DNA from: Oceanihabitans sp.
GTDB lineage: Bacteria; Bacteroidota; Bacteroidia; Flavobacteriales; Flavobacteriaceae
Direction: 5' to 3'
NCBI GenBank assembly: GCA_018067265.1
Contig: JAGPUY010000155.1
Location: 1-5,292, forward strand
Length of the DNA stretch: 5,292 nt
Shown here: piece by piece, positions 1 to 4,856 of the stretch
Numbering within the stretch: position 1 is the first letter of the stretch
Layout of the letters: each line of letters begins with the position of its first letter
Position numbers and translations under genes: made by a program
The notes under the pieces: generated by a model
Seen by the model: the letters and a program-made list of their open reading frames with translations, nothing else
Databases searched by the model: none
What the model was told of the DNA's origin: nothing

Positions 1-21
1 AATTTAAAATCACACAACAAC

Positions 22-1149
22 ATGGGAACACATTGTTTTATACTCTTTTATACAAAAAACAGAAAAGGAATAGCCTCTCTTTTTATCCTTATGTTTTTCG
101 TATTATTAAGTGCTTGTAAAGAGCAAAAGCAATCACCTATCCAACAAGAGACTCCAATAGAATACAATACAAATAGCCTAACAAAAGATACGGTTGCAAA
201 AGAAAACCTTCCGGTAAACTTTCCATTTCTAGAACCTTCCATCGACGATCAGATTAGCCCATTCGTACGTCGAATATTTCAAGATAAAAGGGATAATTTT
301 TGGTTTGGCACCAATGGCGATGGCGTTGCTAGATACAATGGCCATACACTAGAATATTTTTCTATTAACAACGGACTTGGCGGTAGTGCCGTTCGCGGCA
401 TTGTAGAAGATAACACCGGAAACATCTGGTTTGGTACCGAAAGAGGATTAACCAAATACGATGGCGATGCCTTTAAAAATTACAGCAAGAAAGATGGCCT
501 AATTCACAATAATGTGTGGAGCCTTTTTATAGATAGTAAAGGAATAATATGGATAGGTACCTTGCAAGGCGTATCTCGTTTTAACGGAAAAACATTCACT
601 ACTTTCGAACTCCCAGAAACAGCACCCGATTATAATCGAGGTGTTACCAGCAAGAAGATCGTCCATAGTATTATGGAAGACAGCAAAGGGCAAATGTGGT
701 TTGGCACCAATAAAGGTGCTTATGTGTATGACGGAAAAACATTAACCAATATTTCAGAAAAGGATGGCTTATGTAATAATTCTGTAAATGATATTTTAGA
801 AGATAAAAAAGGAAACATTTGGTTTGCTACGCATTACAAAGGTGTTTGTTATTGGGACGGAAAAACCTTCACCAGTTTACCTACCAAACAAAGAGAAAGT
901 GGCACCGAAGTTTGGAGTTTATACGAAGATTCCGCTGGTCAAATCTGGTTTCCTATCGAAAGTTTTGGGGTGTACCGCTACAATGAAAAAGCACTGACCA
1001 ATTTTAATAGCCAACATGGTCTTACTAGTAACGCGATTCAATGTGCTTTTGAAGATAAAGACGGACGATTATGGCTTGGCGGTTATATGGGACTATTTCG
1101 TTATGACGGCCAATCCTTTGTGAATGTCACCAAAAATGGGCCGTGGTAA
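22..1149 (+). CDS. Reg_prop seven-bladed beta-propeller lipoprotein
   Basis: This is a 375-residue predicted lipoprotein. The N-terminus has a basic stretch (K12-K15), a hydrophobic core (about 17-29) and a lipobox LSAC with Cys32 as the lipidation site. The following K-E resembles the lysine/acidic surface-export signal of Bacteroidetes, so an outer-membrane location is likely. After a linker (33-80) come seven repeats of about 42 residues with the pattern V..I.ED..G.IWFGT..G...Y(D/N)G..F. Their repeat Trp residues fall at 94, 136, 177, 226, 267, 309 and 351, which is enough for one closed propeller. These are two-component-regulator propeller (Reg_prop) repeats, known as the periplasmic sensor half of hybrid two-component systems. 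Here no kinase, membrane helix or DNA-binding domain follows. The role is probably ligand or partner binding; a link to the alginate lyase next door is only suggested by position. The ATG at 22 keeps the signal peptide intact; the Met24 codon (91) would truncate it. Confidence 0.88.
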   Translation: MGTHCFILFYTKNRKGIASLFILMFFVLLSACKEQKQSPIQQETPIEYNTNSLTKDTVAKENLPVNFPFLEPSIDDQISPFVRRIFQDKRDNFWFGTNGDGVARYNGHTLEYFSINNGLGGSAVRGIVEDNTGNIWFGTERGLTKYDGDAFKNYSKKDGLIHNNVWSLFIDSKGIIWIGTLQGVSRFNGKTFTTFELPETAPDYNRGVTSKKIVHSIMEDSKGQMWFGTNKGAYVYDGKTLTNISEKDGLCNNSVNDILEDKKGNIWFATHYKGVCYWDGKTFTSLPTKQRESGTEVWSLYEDSAGQIWFPIESFGVYRYNEKALTNFNSQHGLTSNAIQCAFEDKDGRLWLGGYMGLFRYDGQSFVNVTKNGPW

Positions 1150-1209
1150 AAAGGACAAAATACACGACAAACCCAATATTGAAAACACGTATCAACGATT
1201 CATAAATTG

Positions 1210-1238
1210 CACTTTGCGAAAGCATAGTGTTTTTTTTT
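1210..1238 (+). terminator. Intrinsic terminator after the Reg_prop lipoprotein gene
   Basis: CACTTTGC (1210-1217) pairs with GCATAGTG (1222-1229) around a GAAA tetraloop, with one T-T mismatch in an 8-bp stem, and nine T follow (1230-1238). It lies about 60 bases after the stop at 1147-1149. It separates the lipoprotein transcript from the alginate lyase unit, which argues against the two forming one operon. Confidence 0.75.
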
Positions 1239-1244
1239 GTTAAA

Positions 1245-1268
1245 AAATAATTGGTTAACCAATTATTT
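1245..1268. promoter_or_regulatory. Perfect 24-bp palindromic operator upstream of the alginate lyase
   Basis: All 24 positions are self-complementary about the 1256/1257 centre. The core is AATTGGTTAACCAATT, extended by AT-rich flanks. The inner TGGTTAACCA fits the general TGGT-N-ACCA style of FadR-type GntR regulators. Alginate regulons of marine flavobacteria are known to be controlled by a GntR-family repressor (AusR in Zobellia), so an alginate-responsive operator is a reasonable inference. The site lies about 80 bases before the lyase ATG and overlaps the best -33 candidate (TTG at 1251-1253), which would suit repression. It immediately follows the upstream T-tract and is not itself followed by one, so it does not look like part of the terminator. 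Confidence 0.7.
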
Positions 1269-1279
1269 ATCTACCTTAG
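1251..1279 (+). promoter_or_regulatory. Possible Bacteroidetes-type promoter of the alginate lyase
   Basis: TTG at 1251-1253 could serve as the -33 element and TACCTTAG at 1272-1279 as the -7 element (one mismatch to TAnnTTTG), with 18 bases between them. Transcription would start near 1285, giving a leader of about 60 bases that includes the stem-loop at 1290-1317. Neither element is perfect, so this is a weak call, supported mainly by its fit with the palindrome and the terminator just upstream. Confidence 0.35.
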
Positions 1280-1289
1280 TTTCACCAAT

Positions 1290-1317
1290 AAAGCATTTCA
1301 TTTCCCTCAAATGCTTT
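1290..1317 (+). promoter_or_regulatory. Stem-loop in the alginate lyase 5' leader
   Basis: AAAGCATTT (1290-1298) and AAATGCTTT (1309-1317) form a perfect 9-bp stem with a 10-base pyrimidine-rich loop. It ends 30 bases before the ATG at 1348 and has no T-tract after it, so it is not a terminator. It could stabilise the mRNA 5' end or be a DNA-level inverted repeat bound by a protein. The sequence does not decide between these. Confidence 0.5.
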
Positions 1318-1347
1318 CATTCACTTAAAAACAAAAACCACTTTACA

Positions 1348-2442
1348 ATGACAAAACAACCAATTACAGCATTAGCAACATGCCTACTCTTAAGTCTTTT
1401 TACAACACTAAGTAGCTGTAAAAAAGAAACCAAACAAGTAGAAACTATACTAGAAGAAGCTCCGAAAACGGTTTACGCAAGTGACGTCATTCCTTTTTTT
1501 GAGGATTGGAAATTAATTTTAGGGGACGGATCTAATGCTGGTATTGCCACTAATTTTGAGAACAAAGATTTCTTTTATACTACTAATGATGGTACTACGG
1601 ACTGGGTTGTTTTTAAGGCTCCCAATGCAGGAAGCACGCATGGAACATCCAACAATACAAGAACCGAATTAGCGCAAGTAAAAAAATGGTATCCAAAAAC
1701 AGCGAATGATAAATTAACAGCAACGCTTAAAGTAATGAACGTATCGGCAACTGGTGATGCACGAGTAGCAGCTTCCCATGCGGTAGTTGTAGGTCAGATT
1801 CATAGTGCAGATGCTTTTGAAAACGAACCGCTTAAAATATTTTACAAAAAATTCCCAGGACATACCAAAGGTTCTGTTTTTTGGCATTATGAAATCAATA
1901 CAGCAGGAGACGACAATGCTAAAAGATGGGATTATTCTTCCGCAGTTTGGGGGAACGACTTTTCGGTAGTTGGTAGTGATGCCAATACCTATCCTGCCGA
2001 ACCTACAGACGGTATTGCTTTAGGGGAAGAATTCAGCTATGCAATTGCAGTTAAAGATGGTATCATGAACTTAACATTTACTAGTCCAGGACATGAAACG
2101 AAAACCTTTACTAAAAACTTAATCGCATCCGAATACACCACAAAAGCAGCTATTCCTGAGCAAACACAAAAATTATTTGTACCAATTGGTCAAGACGGCG
2201 TAGAACGTAAAGCAGCATATACTGGCGAAGGTTGTTTCTTTAAGCTTGGTGCGTACAACCAAACCAATGGAAAATCGCCAGAAGTAAATAAAAACTGGTG
2301 TTCTGGTGCAGAAACACATGGTGGGGATATTCAAAAACAATATGCCGATGGAAACTATGCCGAAGTATGGTTTAAAAAAGGAAGTATTTCTGTAAGTGAA
2401 GCTGCCGTTTCTAATGCGGGTTATTTTGCTAAAAACGATTAG
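1348..2442 (+). CDS. Alginate lyase lipoprotein, polysaccharide lyase family 7
   Basis: This is a predicted 364-residue enzyme that cleaves the glycosidic bonds of alginate by beta-elimination. The start at 1348 gives a clean lipoprotein signal (hydrophobic 8-20, lipobox LSSC, Cys24) followed by K-K-E, so surface or periplasmic anchoring is expected. The in-frame TTG at 1237 would place the start inside the upstream terminator T-tract and is rejected. The PL7 jelly-roll domain spans roughly residues 50-350. It shows the three family motifs in order: RTEL (R105-L108), QIH (Q150-H152) and the FFKLGAYNQ strand (F297-Q305). The expected active-site set Arg105, Gln150, His152 and Tyr303 is intact. 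In this family Ile in QIH usually goes with guluronate-containing substrates, so G-block or mixed alginate is the likely substrate. The overall pattern recalls the exo-type flavobacterial PL7 enzymes (AlyA5-like), which is less certain. It has its own operator and terminator and looks monocistronic. Confidence 0.92.
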   Translation: MTKQPITALATCLLLSLFTTLSSCKKETKQVETILEEAPKTVYASDVIPFFEDWKLILGDGSNAGIATNFENKDFFYTTNDGTTDWVVFKAPNAGSTHGTSNNTRTELAQVKKWYPKTANDKLTATLKVMNVSATGDARVAASHAVVVGQIHSADAFENEPLKIFYKKFPGHTKGSVFWHYEINTAGDDNAKRWDYSSAVWGNDFSVVGSDANTYPAEPTDGIALGEEFSYAIAVKDGIMNLTFTSPGHETKTFTKNLIASEYTTKAAIPEQTQKLFVPIGQDGVERKAAYTGEGCFFKLGAYNQTNGKSPEVNKNWCSGAETHGGDIQKQYADGNYAEVWFKKGSISVSEAAVSNAGYFAKND

Positions 2443-2443
2443 C

Positions 2444-2468
2444 TTTTAGGAGTCCTTAAATCCTAAAA
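2444..2468 (+). terminator. Stem-loop directly after the alginate lyase stop
   Basis: TTTTAGGA (2444-2451) and TCCTAAAA (2461-2468) form an 8-bp stem with a 9-base loop, starting one base after the stop codon. No T-tract follows, so on its own it is a weak terminator. It may act as a 3'-end stabiliser or transcription pause ahead of the stronger hairpin at 2475-2507. Confidence 0.45.
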
Positions 2469-2474
2469 CACAGA

Positions 2475-2507
2475 CTAAAAAGACCAAGCGAGAGCTTGGT
2501 TTTTTAG
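2475..2507. terminator. Bidirectional intrinsic terminator between convergent genes
   Basis: ACCAAGC (2483-2489) pairs with GCTTGGT (2494-2500) around a GAGA (GNRA-type) loop. The stem extends through CTAAAAA (2475-2481) and TTTTTAG (2501-2507) with one bulged G at 2482. The A-run on one side and T-run on the other make it usable on both strands. It serves the alginate lyase on the plus strand, and on the minus strand it begins one base after the FAD gene stop. Confidence 0.85.
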
Positions 2508-2508
2508 T

Positions 2509-3567
2509 TTATAAACCTTCCCTTTTTATCTGTGCTACAATTTGGTTTCCTCTATAAATAGCACCTTCCATATAGCCACCATAACTTGGTGACGTTTCCG
2601 AACCGGCAATGAAGAAACGACCCTTTACATATGCTTTTTGATATATGGGATGGCCGTTGTTTTCGTGCGGACTTATAAATCCAGTATCTACTGTGGTAAC
2701 TAAAGGTTCTTCGCTCCAATTCTTTTCTTCGTACGAAAGATAATTACTTCCATCTTCGCCAAAAAATTTAAAAAGTTGCTCCCGTACTTTTTCTTCTCTA
2801 TAAACTTTGGTTTCCTTAGCTAAAGCACCATGTAAAAAACCCATTAGTGCAAAGTGTTTATGCTCCAAATCAGTATGATCATACATTTCTGTAAACGGAC
2901 CGACATTACTAAAACCAACACCAGACAAACCTTTTTCTTTCCAAAACGCCCTTTTATACACCAAAGCAAACTTAATGGCATCCTTCATCCAGGTATGTGT
3001 ATGCTTAGCAACTTGTATCAGATTGCTATCTAATGCGGGAGAAAACGCCACGCTATCTACCAATACTTTTGGTGGTACTGTAGAAACCACAAAATCTGCC
3101 GTAAAAGCGGTGTTTTCGGTACGGACTTCTACCCCACTTTCTGTGGTATTTATTTGCTGTACTTTTTGATTGAACAACAATTCTTCTTTAGAAAAACCCA
3201 TGGCCAATTGGTCTAAAAGAACACGCGTACCACCAGCAATTCGATAACTTATTTCTTGATTTTGTGGAAGCTGAAAACGTTGCACTGCATGGGCACTCGT
3301 TGCTTCAAATAAAGCATCACCACGCATGTCTTGCTCAAATAAGGTAATGTTTAATTCGCTACACAATTTCAATAGTTCTTCATTGTATTTCCATAACCAA
3401 GTTGCACCTAGTTCTACATGGGTATCATGCACATTCTTGGTGAAAATTCTTCCGCCAATTCTAGCATTTGCTTCTAGAATACGCACTAAAAAACCTTCTT
3501 TTTTTAATCTATATCCCAAATACAAACCCGAAAGTCCAGCACCAATAATTACTATTTTCTTTTTCAT
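2509..3567 (-). CDS. FAD-dependent oxidoreductase, flavin amine oxidase family
   Basis: This is a 352-residue predicted cytosolic flavoprotein with no signal peptide. The N-terminal Rossmann motif GAGLSG (9-14) is followed at the end of strand 2 by Glu32, expected to bind the adenosine ribose, and by the GGR motif (38-40). This is the usual FAD-binding start of monoamine oxidase/protoporphyrinogen oxidase-like enzymes. Near the C-terminus FFIAGSETS (about 318-326) and YGGYMEGA (329-336) match the second flavin-binding segment of amine oxidases. At 352 residues it is shorter than typical monoamine oxidases (about 450-500), with both flavin segments kept, so the substrate part is probably compact rather than truncated. 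The substrate cannot be read from the sequence; amine oxidase activity is a family-level guess. The ATG at 3567 sits at the usual distance from the glycine motif. It converges on the alginate lyase gene and has no operon partner here. Confidence 0.88.
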   Translation of the reverse strand: MKKKIVIIGAGLSGLYLGYRLKKEGFLVRILEANARIGGRIFTKNVHDTHVELGATWLWKYNEELLKLCSELNITLFEQDMRGDALFEATSAHAVQRFQLPQNQEISYRIAGGTRVLLDQLAMGFSKEELLFNQKVQQINTTESGVEVRTENTAFTADFVVSTVPPKVLVDSVAFSPALDSNLIQVAKHTHTWMKDAIKFALVYKRAFWKEKGLSGVGFSNVGPFTEMYDHTDLEHKHFALMGFLHGALAKETKVYREEKVREQLFKFFGEDGSNYLSYEEKNWSEEPLVTTVDTGFISPHENNGHPIYQKAYVKGRFFIAGSETSPSYGGYMEGAIYRGNQIVAQIKREGL

Positions 3568-3572
3568 TCCTT

Positions 3573-3602
3573 CAAAGATAACGAAGCGCGGGTGGATACA
3601 AA
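3573..3602 (-). promoter_or_regulatory. TTTG / TAnnTTTG promoter of the FAD oxidoreductase
   Basis: Read on the minus strand, TTTG (3602-3599) and TATCTTTG (3580-3573) are 18 bases apart and match the Bacteroidetes -33 and -7 elements, the latter perfectly. The -7 element ends only five bases before the ATG at 3567-3565, so transcription would start at or just inside the start codon. Confidence 0.6.
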
Positions 3603-3647
3603 ACCACTTTGTGAAAACATAGAGGTTTTTATGCTTTTTTTTGGCAA

Positions 3648-3663
3648 TTACGGTTTACCGTAA
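3648..3663. promoter_or_regulatory. Palindrome with 7-2-7 layout
   Basis: TTACGGT (3648-3654), a TT spacer and ACCGTAA (3657-3663) form a perfect inverted repeat. It is about 80 bases upstream of the FAD oxidoreductase start. Two heptamers separated by two bases is the layout used by NarL/LuxR-type response regulators, which makes an operator the leading reading. A short hairpin is the alternative, though no T-run follows closely on either strand. Confidence 0.5.
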
Positions 3664-3704
3664 AATAGTTTATAGAGCGTTTTATAACTTGGCTTGACTA
3701 AAGA

Positions 3705-3728
3705 AAAATACGTAGTTCTACGTATTTT
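3705..3728. promoter_or_regulatory. Perfect 11-bp inverted repeat with TT centre (operator or bidirectional terminator)
   Basis: The 11-base arms at 3705-3715 and 3718-3728 are exact reverse complements around TT. The core is TACGTAGTTCTACGTA, again a 7-2-7 arrangement, with A4 and T4 outer flanks. It may be an operator for a LuxR/NarL-type regulator acting on the minus-strand gene. The A/T flanks would also let it work as a small bidirectional terminator that isolates the accessory region to the right. The sequence alone does not separate these. Confidence 0.55.
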
Positions 3729-3842
3729 ATGCTTGAGGAATAAAAACTAACTTCGTTGTTATGACTTTATTGGGTGATAATAATTAGATACTTAAAATAT
3801 CTCTACTTATTTACATTATATAATTCATAAAAGTGATGATAT

Positions 3843-3861
3843 AACACGTTGCCAACAATGT
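3843..3861 (+). repeat. Left inverted repeat bracketing the HEPN gene
   Basis: AACACGTTGCCAACAATGT lies just before the start codon at 3869. It can fold on itself (ACGTTG, CCAA loop, CAATGT with one G-T pair). It matches the reverse complement of the segment around the stop codon (4584-4605) at 16 of 19 positions, with one 3-base gap. Its first nine bases, AACACGTTG, recur at 4816-4824 before the next gene. Confidence 0.65.
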
Positions 3862-3868
3862 AAAAAAA

Positions 3869-4591
3869 ATGAGAAAAACCGAACTAAATTTTTTTGAAAA
3901 TGGAAATTGTCTTGCAGGTTATGATTATTATCCGTTCTACGAGATTTTTAAATCAATCCGTTTTTTAATTGGAATAAAAACTAAAAATGAAAAAGAACTA
4001 CGTGGAATATATTATACTATAATAATCCAATGTACGACATTAATAGAAGGAATGAGTGGGCAAATAATTAACTCATCAATTGAACATAGATTTTATGAGA
4101 TTGAAAATTTTTCGAAAAAAGACAAAGAATTTTATAAACGTATCCTTCAAAATTTGGAAAAGACAGTTAATAATTCATTTTTTCGTGAATTAGAAAAAAA
4201 CTGGGAAGTTGTTTATGACCAAGATTTGAAAAAAGCAGTTAATGAAAAAGATAGTGAATTATGGAAAAGCATAACAACACTTTTTCAAATTAGAAACGCA
4301 ATTTCTCACGGACATCTTTTGACTGTAGAATATCATCCAACTGGAAATAATAATGATTTTGACATAAAGGTTTTAGATAAATACAAAGGAATTTATTCAT
4401 TCCTTACCGAAAAGAAGTTGATTGAAGCTGACAGACTTGGAATGGTTCATTTAGTAAATAAAAAAGTAGTTGAATTTTTTATCGAAGAAGCAACGAAATT
4501 TATCAATGCTATTATTTTATCAATTCCAAATAATAGAGATAAATCATTAGCACTAAACAAATATCAATTCATAAGAGAACAAACACTGTAG
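3869..4591 (+). CDS. HEPN-like domain protein, putative ribonuclease or toxin
   Basis: This is a 240-residue soluble protein, mostly helical, with no signal peptide or membrane segment. I do not recognise a named family from its full length. The key feature is R142-N-A-I-S-H147, preceded by a hydrophobic helix (TTLFQI) and followed by G-H. It fits the Rx4-6H motif, with Asn after Arg, of HEPN domains, which are metal-independent RNases in many toxin-antitoxin, Abi and CRISPR-associated proteins. An earlier helix around residues 46-68 with Glu60 could be the first HEPN helix. The C-terminal third (about 150-240) is unassigned. G+C is clearly lower than in the metabolic genes (about a quarter in sampled lines), suggesting acquisition. 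No partner antitoxin adjoins it. Inverted repeats sit directly before the start and across the stop. Some HEPN proteins are non-catalytic, so RNase activity is not certain. Confidence 0.7.
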   Translation: MRKTELNFFENGNCLAGYDYYPFYEIFKSIRFLIGIKTKNEKELRGIYYTIIIQCTTLIEGMSGQIINSSIEHRFYEIENFSKKDKEFYKRILQNLEKTVNNSFFRELEKNWEVVYDQDLKKAVNEKDSELWKSITTLFQIRNAISHGHLLTVEYHPTGNNNDFDIKVLDKYKGIYSFLTEKKLIEADRLGMVHLVNKKVVEFFIEEATKFINAIILSIPNNRDKSLALNKYQFIREQTL

Positions 4592-4605
4592 GCAACAACG
4601 TATAA
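4584..4605 (-). repeat. Right inverted repeat bracketing the HEPN gene
   Basis: Reading CACTGTAGGCAACAACGTATA on the plus strand, this segment includes the stop codon (4589-4591). It is the imperfect reverse complement of 3843-3861, differing by three substitutions and a 3-base insertion. The gene fills nearly the whole space between the two arms, a cassette-like arrangement. Confidence 0.65.
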
Positions 4606-4815
4606 AATTAATTGCTTGCTTCTAGCCTACTTACGAAAGGCCTCGTGGATTTTCTATTGGGTTTTTATTTACTAAATTAGGTGATTAAACACGTCACTAA
4701 TCATACACAAAACCGTATAGAAAGAGAGGACTCATACGTGTACTGAATCACTATTCTAAAACACGTTATAGTTCTCCTCTTTTTCTATATAAAGATATTT
4801 ATTACAAACTAAAGA
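4592..4815. other. Inter-cassette spacer without genes
   Basis: No gene is visible. From left to right it holds the end of the right inverted repeat, an imperfect small hairpin (GAAAGGCC 4635-4642 with GGATTTTC 4647-4654, loop TCGT) and a 6-bp inverted repeat (TGATTA 4682-4687, TAATCA 4698-4703). A long hairpin (4716-4789) and copies of AACACGT at 4688 and 4760 follow. The density of small inverted repeats suggests a repeated or recombination-related spacer rather than a plain promoter region. Confidence 0.55.
4716..4789. repeat. Long imperfect hairpin element
   Basis: The outer arms, 4716-4730 and 4775-4789, pair over 15 positions with one G-T pair. After an asymmetric internal loop, ACGTGT (4736-4741) pairs with ACACGT (4761-4766). 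The 19-base apical loop can form a further 4-bp stem (GAAT 4745-4748, ATTC 4753-4756). The T4 within the right arm is not a terminal T-tract. It could be a MITE-like insertion, a structured RNA or a folded recombination site. No transposase or clear target duplication is visible. Confidence 0.6.
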
Positions 4816-4842
4816 AACACGTTGGCGGTAATTAAAAAAACA
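4816..4842 (+). repeat. Second copy of the cassette boundary motif
   Basis: AACACGTTGGCGGTAAT followed by an A-run repeats the layout before the HEPN gene: AACACGTTG, a variable 8-base stretch, then seven A. It lies 41 bases before the ATG of the next gene. The variable part differs from the first copy, as expected if each gene carries its own inverted repeat. Confidence 0.55.
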
Positions 4843-4856
4843 CATAGAAAGCGATA

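Larger units (their letters stand above)
3568..3842. other. Non-coding region between the FAD gene and the HEPN gene
   Basis: No plausible gene was found here. Apart from the minus-strand promoter and the two palindromes listed separately, the stretch from about 3730 to 3842 is very AT-rich. It shows only a weak 5-bp inverted repeat (AGATA 3786-3790 with TATCT 3798-3802). No convincing TAnnTTTG promoter was found for the plus-strand gene at 3869. Confidence 0.6.

Noticed and set aside
48..693. Minus-strand open frames at 48-242 and 499-693
   Set aside because: Both lie wholly inside the propeller lipoprotein gene, have no recognisable motifs, and are explained as antisense shadows.
1237..1347. 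N-terminal extension of the alginate lyase from a TTG at 1237
   Set aside because: It would start in the terminator T-tract, read through the operator palindrome and leader hairpin, and bury the lipoprotein signal peptide. The ATG at 1348 gives a proper signal and lipobox.
2975..3622. Plus-strand open frames at 2975-3169 and 3326-3622
   Set aside because: They overlap the FAD oxidoreductase antisense. Their cysteine- and serine-rich translations look like shadow frames.
3786..3802. AGATA/TATCT inverted repeat as operator of the HEPN gene
   Set aside because: A 5-bp arm in very AT-rich DNA is expected by chance.
3843..4824. CRISPR array from the repeated AACACGT motif
   Set aside because: The repeats are too short, irregularly spaced and partly separated by a gene. 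No regular repeat-spacer pattern exists.
4584..4842. Canonical integron attC site between the two accessory genes
   Set aside because: The boundary sequences do not match the GTTRRRY / RYYYAAC core sites and no integrase is present. Only a looser cassette-like organisation can be supported.
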